DNA of 17,321 nt, taken from positions 1 to 17,321 of the forward strand of contig JADFXA010000019.1 in NCBI GenBank assembly GCA_015233755.1, in the 5' to 3' direction. Shown here one piece after another: positions 7,807 to 13,933 of the stretch. Source of the DNA: Desulfamplus sp. Lineage in GTDB: Bacteria; Desulfobacterota; Desulfobacteria; Desulfobacterales; Desulfobacteraceae. Under the pieces are notes generated by a model. It did no database searches. It was not told the DNA's origin and saw nothing but the letters and a program-made list of their open reading frames with translations. Both the position numbers and the translations under genes were made by a program. Every line of letters begins with the position of its first letter. Positions within the stretch are counted from its first letter, which is position 1.

Positions 7807-8343
7807 TTAGCTAATATCAAGATTAATACAAGAGTTTGTATCTGTTTTACAAGCTGCTTCAAATTTTTTAATAGCAACTCTTAGCTCTTTTCTTTTTAAA
7901 GCCTGCTTGTTCCTGCGTTTCTCTTCATCTGAGTCTAATATAAGCTCTGGGACTTGAAGAGGTTTTCCAGTTGATTTATCTACAGCAACAAATGTGAGAT
8001 ATGCAGATGCAACATGTCTTGAGGTTCCTTTAAGCAAATCTTCAGCATCAACCCTGACACCAATCTCCATAGATGTTCTACCAGCCATGTTAATAGATGC
8101 TTTTATCGTTATCATCTCACCAATAAAGATCATGTTATGAAAATCAATTCTATCAATTGATGCAGTAACAGCAAGGTTGCCTGCATGTTTTATTGCGACC
8201 ACTCCAGCGGCGTTATCAATCTCTTTCATAACAGAGCCACCATGAACAATACCGCCCGGATTTGCGTCTGAAGGCTGCATAACTCTGGCAAGGGTTACCA
8301 TAGTATCTTTAACACGTTTGGGTTGTAATTTATCTTTATCCAT
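7807..8343 (-). CDS. Acyl-CoA thioesterase, hotdog fold (YciA/BACH-like)
   Basis: The predicted 178-residue cytoplasmic enzyme hydrolyses acyl-CoA thioesters to free acid and CoA; chain-length preference cannot be read. The conserved hotdog active-site stretch is clear: ANPGGIVHGG (27-36) with Asn28, His34 and the double glycine, then the central helix with Asp43 (MKEIDNAAGVVA). The following strands (VTASIDRIDFHNMIFIGEMI, and SAYLTFVAVD with GKPLQVPEL) are typical of the YciA/Acot group. The C-terminal tail of about 40 residues is rich in lysine and arginine, with two cysteines near the end, and looks like an extension beyond the fold. A modest TAGGAT site precedes the ATG. It lies 72 bases downstream of the rubredoxin/DUF2231 gene and may share its transcript. 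Confidence 0.9.
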   Translation of the reverse strand: MDKDKLQPKRVKDTMVTLARVMQPSDANPGGIVHGGSVMKEIDNAAGVVAIKHAGNLAVTASIDRIDFHNMIFIGEMITIKASINMAGRTSMEIGVRVDAEDLLKGTSRHVASAYLTFVAVDKSTGKPLQVPELILDSDEEKRRNKQALKRKELRVAIKKFEAACKTDTNSCINLDIS

Positions 8344-8415
8344 TATCTATTTATCCTAATACCTTTATGAACCAATGAGTTTTTGAATCCTTAAATCCTT
8401 CTTACCCATAAAATT

Positions 8416-9114
8416 TTAATCTTTAAACACTAATTTACCGCCAAGATGACCAGCAATGCCTGCTGATGCCAACATAATTAAATTTAGAAGTATGAATAAA
8501 AATGATAAGTTAGAGGATAAAACTCCAGGATCAATAATATACCACACTACATTAAAAACAGAGGTTATAGCAGTTACAGCAGCAGCAGTTATCTTTATAA
8601 TAAATAGAGATGTCATTGCTTTGTTATATTTTTTTATCCACTCAACATACCCAGCAAATATAACAAATGGCAAAACAAGCAAAACAAATAGGATGTTCAA
8701 AAAGCCAGCAGTTGAAAGCATAGTTATAATACCATCAATTGAACAGGTATTTGTGGTATTATTTGATAAACAGAGCATGTTAAGGATAAATGCCAACACA
8801 AAAAAAGTTACAGCTACAGGTAATAGGCCATTTGGAAAATGGACAGAAATTGGGTGAGCATGGTGTTTTACAAGAAAATTTTGAAAAGCAGCATAAAACC
8901 TTAACCCCCTTGGTTTACTTGCTTCAATAATTGCTTTTCGTTCAGCAATCTGTTTCTCAAGCGCTTTTATTCTTAATGCGTCTTTTGATTTTTGGTCAAT
9001 TTCTGATTCAACCAAAATAAATTTTGACGCTGGAGCTTTACATATTGGGCAGCGTTCTGGTGGTTCATCTCCTTCGTGAATATATCTGCAAATTGTACAT
9101 TTCCATTTTTTCAT
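8416..9114 (-). CDS. Rubredoxin-like domain fused to a DUF2231 membrane protein
   Basis: The 232-residue protein has two parts. Residues 1-35 form a short rubredoxin-like zinc/iron knuckle with paired cysteines C6-x2-C9 and C22-x2-C25 (CTIC, CPIC), as in the C-terminal module of rubrerythrins. A charged, probably helical linker follows (about 40-68). Residues about 80-230 match the DUF2231 pattern: HAHPISVHFPNGLLP (85-99), four predicted membrane helices (about 97-116, 133-156, 166-194 and 202-221) and a terminal GHLGG (222-226). Conserved histidines (85, 87, 92, 223) near the membrane ends could bind haem or metal, which is inference. A role in passing electrons between a cytoplasmic redox partner and the membrane is plausible but unproven. 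AAGGAG lies about 12 bases before the ATG. Confidence 0.8.
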   Translation of the reverse strand: MKKWKCTICRYIHEGDEPPERCPICKAPASKFILVESEIDQKSKDALRIKALEKQIAERKAIIEASKPRGLRFYAAFQNFLVKHHAHPISVHFPNGLLPVAVTFFVLAFILNMLCLSNNTTNTCSIDGIITMLSTAGFLNILFVLLVLPFVIFAGYVEWIKKYNKAMTSLFIIKITAAAVTAITSVFNVVWYIIDPGVLSSNLSFLFILLNLIMLASAGIAGHLGGKLVFKD

Positions 9115-9201
9115 CTGTTGTTAATCTCTCCTTAAATTGATATGAAAATTAATGTGAAAATTTAACTATACCCAGCAGGGTGATAAATTGAGTTTTTGAT
9201 C

Positions 9202-9219
9202 TATTACCAGTATTACCAG
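9202..9219. repeat. Tandem 9-base repeat between citrate synthase and the DUF2231 gene
   Basis: TATTACCAG occurs twice in direct succession (9202-9210, 9211-9219), and a partial third unit follows (ATACCA). It lies 35-52 bases past the end of the citrate synthase gene and about 90-110 bases upstream of the DUF2231 start on the same (-) strand. It could be an operator, but with two copies chance cannot be excluded. No clear terminator is seen in the 9115-9254 gap. Confidence 0.35.
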
Positions 9220-9254
9220 ATACCATGAACTATTATTAACTAAATTTCAGCGTG

Positions 9255-10436
9255 TTAGCGTGCATCAATATCAACAAATGTACACTCATTTGGTCCGCAA
9301 TAATCTCCAATATAAGATGCACCAGGACGATAAAGAGCAGGTTTTGGGGCAGCAAGTGCGAACTGCTCTTCAAGAACGTGGGCAGCCCAGCCGCTTACCC
9401 TTGAGATTGCAAAAATAGGTGTGAATAGATCGGTTGGAATTCCCATTGAGTAAAAAAGCGATGCACTGTAAAAATCAACATTTACAAAAATATCCATGTT
9501 TTTACGTGCTTTAAAGACCTTTTTCGCTCTCTTTTCAACCTCAGTTGAAAGTTCATACCAGAGTCTATTTCCAACAATTTCTCCAAGACGTTTAGACATA
9601 GGGGCAAGAATCAAAGCCCTTGGATCGTCAACTTGATAAACTGCGTGTCCAAGACCCATGATTAAACCACCAGCATTTAATGTGTTTTCGATATATTCAT
9701 CAATTTTATCAACAGAGCCAATTTTTTTGAGCATCTCCATAACTTGCACATTTGCACCGCCATGAAGCTCACCTGAAAGTGAACCTATTGCAGCAGATAT
9801 TGATGCATAAATATGTGCCCGAGTTGACGCAACCTGCCTTGCTGTAAAGGTCGAAGCATTAAATGAATGTTCAGCATGAAGAACAAGAGCTGTATCAAAA
9901 AAGTGAGCCATCTCTTTATTTGGCTCTTCTGCTTTTAACATATAGAGAAAATTTGCCCCATGATCTAAAGTTTCGTGCGGCATAACAGGCTCTTTGCCAT
10001 TTCTTATCCTATCCCACGCAGCAATAATAACTGGAATACCAGCAATCAAGCTCAAAGCACTATCTCTAACATTATCAAGAGTTCTTGTTCTCACCTTTCC
10101 ATCTAACTTAACAAGAATTGGAACTGACGCTTGAAGCATATCCATTGGTTCTGTGTCTGATGGTATATTTTTAAGGAAATTAAAAATATATTCGGGCAGT
10201 TTTCTCTTTTCTTTCAAGTTTGCCTTTAGCTCTCTAAGTTCACTATCCTTTGGCAGCCTCTCATATAAAAGAAGGAAAACAATTTCTTCGTAGCAAGTCT
10301 TTTCTGCCAAATCAGCAACTAAATAGCCTCGATACAACAGTTTTCCCAATTTACCATTTACATCACTGATTTTTGTGCTTGCTACACTTGCACCTCTTAA
10401 ACCAGTATCAAGTATTGGTGTGCATTCGTTTTGCAT
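9255..10436 (-). CDS. gltA: Citrate synthase (or 2-methylcitrate synthase)
   Basis: The enzyme condenses acetyl-CoA with oxaloacetate to citrate. The 393-residue length is that of the short bacterial/archaeal-type subunits. Catalytic residues are all present: His225 in GELHGGAN, His264 in GLGHAVY and Asp321 in NVDFYS. Substrate-binding arginines are visible in DPRA (271-274), ISRVSGW (Arg346) and LYRPGASY (Arg370). LHAEHSFNAST (186-196) is the usual substrate-pocket segment. The GHAVY form resembles the eukaryotic-type motif more than the common bacterial GHRVY. Specificity for acetyl-CoA over propionyl-CoA cannot be settled by reading; no prpB or prpD-like gene is nearby, which favours citrate synthase. 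GGAG lies about 12 bases before the ATG. In a sulfate reducer it would serve 2-oxoglutarate supply or acetate oxidation, which is inference. Confidence 0.93.
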   Translation of the reverse strand: MQNECTPILDTGLRGASVASTKISDVNGKLGKLLYRGYLVADLAEKTCYEEIVFLLLYERLPKDSELRELKANLKEKRKLPEYIFNFLKNIPSDTEPMDMLQASVPILVKLDGKVRTRTLDNVRDSALSLIAGIPVIIAAWDRIRNGKEPVMPHETLDHGANFLYMLKAEEPNKEMAHFFDTALVLHAEHSFNASTFTARQVASTRAHIYASISAAIGSLSGELHGGANVQVMEMLKKIGSVDKIDEYIENTLNAGGLIMGLGHAVYQVDDPRALILAPMSKRLGEIVGNRLWYELSTEVEKRAKKVFKARKNMDIFVNVDFYSASLFYSMGIPTDLFTPIFAISRVSGWAAHVLEEQFALAAPKPALYRPGASYIGDYCGPNECTFVDIDAR

Positions 10437-10503
10437 AACAATAAAATCTCCATATAAAAATTGAATATTTGGGATTATATTCTATCTTAATTTTACGCAC
10501 TTT

Positions 10504-10560
10504 ATCTCAAACCTTTCGAGATTTGGATTATTTTGTCGTATTTTTTGAAATCTTTCGATA
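10504..10560. repeat. Direct repeat AAA(C/T)CTTTCGA in the gap before citrate synthase
   Basis: AAACCTTTCGAGA (10509-10521) and AAATCTTTCGATA (10548-10560) match at 11 of 13 positions, 39 bases apart. The first copy sits in a small inverted repeat (ATCTC, nine bases, GAGAT; 10504-10522). The gap (10437-10581) lies between the reductase subunit and citrate synthase on the - strand and should hold the citrate synthase promoter. The pair could be a regulator site, but the evidence is thin. No T-run terminator was seen for the upstream reductase gene. Confidence 0.3.
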
Positions 10561-10581
10561 CCAATAGTTGTCTTAAATTAT

Positions 10582-10911
10582 TTAGAATACCTTTTCTGGA
10601 GGTCGTCTTTCAGGAACATATTGAGCTTCAACTTTGCCATTATTCAAATCTGCTGAAACATAGAGTCCACAAAAACATGAGCCATAATCTTTAACATCTT
10701 CACTTCTATATTCACATGGGCAAATAATATCTTTATCTGCATCTCTATCTCCACATGCAAGACGACAGGGGCAAGCCATGTAGCCATAGGTTTCTCTATT
10801 CTTCATAAGAGAATCAAGCAGTTCATGGACAAGATCAATATCTTTGTTGAAAAAATATCCCTTAGGCTCCTGACTCTTTTTCAAATTTTCATACAATGTT
10901 TTAATATCCAT
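10582..10911 (-). CDS. Ferredoxin:thioredoxin (disulfide) reductase, catalytic beta-type subunit
   Basis: The 109-residue protein carries the cysteine signature of the FTR catalytic subunit, a [4Fe-4S] protein that uses ferredoxin electrons to reduce a protein disulfide. Cysteines are Cys47 and Cys49 (CPC), Cys64 and Cys66 (CPC) and Cys79 and Cys81 (CFC), plus an extra Cys53. The spacings are CPC-x14-CPC-x12-CFC, against CPC-x16-CPC-x8-CHC in the plant enzyme, and the family CHC is CFC here. This resembles the shorter bacterial/archaeal ferredoxin:disulfide reductases. No variable (alpha) subunit is present in the window, as in those relatives. The gene begins 28 bases after the glutaredoxin gene, its likely substrate. 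A modest AGGAT site precedes the ATG. Confidence 0.9.
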   Translation of the reverse strand: MDIKTLYENLKKSQEPKGYFFNKDIDLVHELLDSLMKNRETYGYMACPCRLACGDRDADKDIICPCEYRSEDVKDYGSCFCGLYVSADLNNGKVEAQYVPERRPPEKVF

Positions 10912-10939
10912 ATATATTATCCTAATTTATTTAATAAAG

Positions 10940-11194
10940 TTAAATACCTAATGCTTCCTTTATTTGAGCTTCTTGAAAACCAACTATGACCTTATCGTTG
11001 ATAACAATGGTAGGAAATGAGCATCTTGGATTTATCTTTTTAATATCTGATATAGTGTTTTGCCTCTCTTCACCAGTTAAGCTGTCAACTTCAACACATT
11101 TGAAGTCAATTTGGCATTCTGTTAAAAATCTTCTTGCAGCTTTGCAATGGCTGCATGTGCTAAGTGCATAGACTAATGTTACGTTATTATTCAT
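10940..11194 (-). CDS. Glutaredoxin-like disulfide reductase (CSHC active site)
   Basis: This 84-residue thioredoxin-fold protein is short, like NrdH and other small glutaredoxins. The redox site is CSHC (Cys14-Cys17) directly after the first beta-strand (NVTLVYALST). The cis-proline segment SFPTIVIND (59-67, Pro61) and the C-terminal GFQEAQIKEALGI (GF motif and last helix) complete the fold. CSHC differs from the CPYC of classical glutaredoxins and is seen in NrdH-like and UXX-type members; glutathione dependence is doubtful. It is first in a two-gene unit with the ferredoxin-linked reductase, which suggests electrons flow ferredoxin to reductase to this protein to target disulfides. AAGGAAG lies upstream of the ATG. 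Three further cysteines (27, 33, 58) are present. Confidence 0.9.
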   Translation of the reverse strand: MNNNVTLVYALSTCSHCKAARRFLTECQIDFKCVEVDSLTGEERQNTISDIKKINPRCSFPTIVINDKVIVGFQEAQIKEALGI

Positions 11195-11485
11195 GGCTTA
11201 TCTTCCTTAAATTTTAATTTGTTGGGTTATTAACTTTTTGATTAAAAATTAATTAAAAGCATCTAAAATAGAATAACTTAATTTCCAATCTTTTCAAACC
11301 AAATTTTACTTGCAAAATTCAATAAGATGCACTACCTCTCGCTTAAAAGAGATTACGAACATAAAATCGTCATTTTTATCCTAAAATTCAATATAGCAAA
11401 TTAAGATCTATTGCTGTTCCACTGACTTTTAGCAGCATAGTCACAATCAAATAATCTAAAATAAAAATAGCAAGGAGATAAGATA
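11195..11485. promoter_or_regulatory. Divergent intergenic region of glutaredoxin and glutamate dehydrogenase
   Basis: About 290 AT-rich bases separate two genes read away from each other, so promoters for both must lie here. I cannot assign -35/-10 boxes with confidence. Two exact copies of AAAATTCAATA occur at 11314-11324 and 11383-11393. An AT-rich imperfect hairpin is centred near 11247 (CTTTTTGATTAA/TTAATTAAAAG). No sigma-54 consensus (TGGCAC-N5-TTGC) was found ahead of gdhA. No open frame in this region looks like a gene. AAGGAG just before 11486 is the gdhA ribosome binding site. Confidence 0.5.
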
Positions 11486-12853
11486 ATGAGTGGCATATAT
11501 AATACTAAAGAAGTGTTCGATAAAGTCGTAAGTAGAGATTCTGGCGAAAAAGAGTTTTTACAGGCAGTGCATGAGGTTTTTGAGTCTGTGAAAGTTGTTA
11601 TGGATAGAAATCCTGAATATGGGAAAGCAAAAATTTTAGAGAGAATTGTTGAGCCAGAACGAGTAATTATATTCAGAGTACCATGGACAGATGATAGAGG
11701 AGAGATTCACGTAAATCGAGGATTTAGAATCCAGATGAATAGTGCAATAGGTCCTTACAAAGGAGGTTTAAGATTTCACCCTTCTGTCAACCTTTCAATT
11801 TTGAAATTTCTTGCGTTTGAACAAGTATTTAAAAATGCCCTTACAACATTGCCTATGGGTGGTGGTAAGGGAGGCTCAGATTTTGATCCAAAAGGAAAAT
11901 CTGACGCAGAGGTTATGAGATTTTGCCAAAGTTTTATGTTAGAACTCCAAAAATACATTGGTGCTGATACTGATGTCCCTGCTGGCGATATTGGTGTTGG
12001 AGGACGCGAAATCGGCTATCTTTTTGGAATGTATAAGAGAATCAGAACAGAATTTACAGGAGTCTTGACAGGTAAAAGTCTTAATTGGGGTGGAAGCCTT
12101 ATTCGTCCTGAAGCAACTGGTTATGGCTCTGTCTATTTTGCCTCAGAAATGCTTGCAACACAAAATAAAACTCTTGAAGGAAAAGTATGTCTTGTATCTG
12201 GTTCTGGTAATGTATCTCAATATACTGTTCAGAAAATCCTTGAGCTTGGTGGTAAAGTTGTAACTATGTCTGACTCTTCAGGGTATATTTACGATGAAGC
12301 TGGCATAACACCAGATAAACTTAAATATGTTATGATGCTCAAGAATGTAAAACGTGGCAGAATAGGTGAGTATGCTCAGAAATACCCTAATGCCGTTTAT
12401 ACACCTGTTGATCCATCAAAAGATTATAACCCACTTTGGGATCACAAAGCAGATTGTGCTTTTCCATCAGCAACACAAAACGAAATTAACGGTAAAGATG
12501 CTCAAAATCTCCTTAATAATGGCGTATACCTTGTGTCAGAAGGTGCCAATATGCCAACAACACCAGATGGGGTTAATCTTTTTATTGATAAAAAAGTCCT
12601 TTATGGACCAGGCAAGGCTGCCAATGCGGGCGGTGTTTCAGTTTCTGGTCTTGAGATGACACAAAACAGCATGAGGCTTAGGTGGTCAAGAGAAGAGGTT
12701 GACAACAAACTAAAACAAATTATGAAGAGTATCCATAAATCATGCGTTGATGCTTCACAAGAGTATGGAACTCCTGGCAATTATGTAAATGGTGCTAATA
12801 TTGCTGGATTTGTCAAAGTTGCAAATGCAATGTTGGATCAAGGATTGGTGTAA
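11486..12853 (+). CDS. gdhA: Glutamate dehydrogenase, probably NADP-specific
   Basis: The enzyme interconverts 2-oxoglutarate plus ammonia and glutamate; this small hexameric type usually works in assimilation. The 455 residues match the 450-residue class. Motifs are GPYKGGLRFHPSV (89-101, substrate Lys92), the catalytic lysine in PMGGGKGGSDFDPKGK (Lys128), PAGDIGVGGREIGY (165-178, Asp168), a long TGYG segment (211-214) and the dinucleotide loop SGSGNVSQY (238-246). The GSGNV loop and the GGGKGGSDFDPKGKSD form are those of NADP-dependent bacterial enzymes, though cofactor choice should be confirmed. AAGGAG precedes the ATG. Glutamate made here is the amino donor used by serC in this window. 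No terminator is obvious in 12854-12959. Confidence 0.96.
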   Translation: MSGIYNTKEVFDKVVSRDSGEKEFLQAVHEVFESVKVVMDRNPEYGKAKILERIVEPERVIIFRVPWTDDRGEIHVNRGFRIQMNSAIGPYKGGLRFHPSVNLSILKFLAFEQVFKNALTTLPMGGGKGGSDFDPKGKSDAEVMRFCQSFMLELQKYIGADTDVPAGDIGVGGREIGYLFGMYKRIRTEFTGVLTGKSLNWGGSLIRPEATGYGSVYFASEMLATQNKTLEGKVCLVSGSGNVSQYTVQKILELGGKVVTMSDSSGYIYDEAGITPDKLKYVMMLKNVKRGRIGEYAQKYPNAVYTPVDPSKDYNPLWDHKADCAFPSATQNEINGKDAQNLLNNGVYLVSEGANMPTTPDGVNLFIDKKVLYGPGKAANAGGVSVSGLEMTQNSMRLRWSREEVDNKLKQIMKSIHKSCVDASQEYGTPGNYVNGANIAGFVKVANAMLDQGLV

Positions 12854-12961
12854 ACTATGCTTCAAACGGGAATAGATTTAGCTTTTATATATACTGGTTG
12901 CTATAGAGTATAAAAAGGTTACACAATTATTACAGTCTTAGGAGATGCGGTTTTAACAAGT

Positions 12962-12966
12962 GAGGG
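12962..12966 (+). promoter_or_regulatory. Ribosome binding site choosing the ATG at 12972
   Basis: GAGGG ends five bases before ATG 12972, a good spacing. The alternative start GTG 12960 has its nearest purine-rich box (TAGGAG, about 12939-12944) some 15 bases away, and would add four residues before a signal peptide that already begins Met-Lys-Asn-Lys. The ATG is therefore preferred. Confidence 0.6.
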
Positions 12967-12971
12967 TTGTT

Positions 12972-13853
12972 ATGAAAAACAAATTAAGAACTAATTGTAA
13001 AGTTATCTTTTTTCTAACGATTTTTATTAACATGCTATTATCCCATCTTCTAATAAACACATCTTTTGCAAAAGATATAATATTGAATTATCTTATTTTT
13101 CCTGCTCCACCTTATATAATTGACAACAGTCAAAATGAACAAGAAAATAAAGGTTTGTTAGAAAAAAAAATTGGTATCGAAGATAGTAAAAATGACAATG
13201 ACATAAACGACAAAACTATTACGGGTGTAGATGTTGAAATAATAAAAATTATAGCTCAACGTATGAATATGAGACTTAAAATTCAGAGATGTCCATGGAA
13301 AAGATGTCTTGTTTTAATGGAATCTGGAGAAGCTGATATTTTAAGCAGTGTATTTAAAAAACCAGAAAGAGAAATATATCTCAATTACTTTGAAACTCCT
13401 TACCTAAATCATCTACCCATAGCTTTTTATACCCTAAGAGATAAAAATTATCACATTGAGAAGTATGAGGGTATTTATGACCTAAATACTGTAGTTGGTG
13501 TTTTAAGAGGTGCAAGTTACTTTGATAGGTTTGATAAAGATAAGAAAGTTAAAAAATATGAAGTAAACTCTCAAGAACAACTTATTCCGATGTTAATAGA
13601 AGAACGTTTTAACGCTTTTGCGGGCTACGTAGATACAGTCAACTATATTTTAGTAACAGAGGGATTTAACCATAAAATTCAAAAGTCAATTTATGAGCAC
13701 AACGATATATCAAATGTTTATATGGCAATAAGTAAGAGATCTCCACTTGCAAGCCTTATGGTTAAATTCAATGCCGTAAATAACGATTTAATTAAAGATG
13801 GCACTATTGACAGGATAATAAAAGAATTTTACGATAAATACCGTGTCGAATAA
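12972..13853 (+). CDS. Exported solute-binding protein, SBP family 3, with polar insertion
   Basis: This 293-residue paralogue of the solute-binding protein at 6828-7646 shares its APPY opening, the G-V-x-V-E helix and the PWKRC motif (108-112 from this start). The N-terminus is basic (MKNKLRTNCK), then hydrophobic (VIFFLTIFINMLLSHLL), and ends at TSFA before Lys34, a likely signal peptide. Between the PPYIID strand and the GVDVEIIK helix lies a charged, Asn/Glu/Lys-rich insertion of about 30 residues (from about 53 to 83) that its paralogue lacks. The rest continues through EADILSSVFKKPERE and a final amphipathic helix (IDRIIKEFYDKY). No transporter permease or ATPase is adjacent. It lies 80 bases before the receiver/PEP-synthase-like gene on the same strand, with no clear terminator between, so co-transcription is possible. 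The ligand is unknown. A GTG at 12960 is an alternative start. Confidence 0.83.
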   Translation: MKNKLRTNCKVIFFLTIFINMLLSHLLINTSFAKDIILNYLIFPAPPYIIDNSQNEQENKGLLEKKIGIEDSKNDNDINDKTITGVDVEIIKIIAQRMNMRLKIQRCPWKRCLVLMESGEADILSSVFKKPEREIYLNYFETPYLNHLPIAFYTLRDKNYHIEKYEGIYDLNTVVGVLRGASYFDRFDKDKKVKKYEVNSQEQLIPMLIEERFNAFAGYVDTVNYILVTEGFNHKIQKSIYEHNDISNVYMAISKRSPLASLMVKFNAVNNDLIKDGTIDRIIKEFYDKYRVE

Positions 13854-13933
13854 ATAATCTAAAGTATTCAATTTTGAAGTATATAAACACTAAAGAGTTT
13901 GCAAAGTGTATTTATTTTAGGAGGTTATTTTAA

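Noticed and set aside
9650..9690. GHAVY instead of GHRVY in citrate synthase as a lost catalytic residue
   Set aside because: The catalytic histidine is kept, and GHAV occurs in eukaryotic-type citrate synthases, so this is a subfamily difference rather than a defect.
12854..12959. Promoter boxes upstream of the second solute-binding gene
   Set aside because: TATA-like strings and a TTGCTA are present, but no pair has acceptable spacing and identity together.
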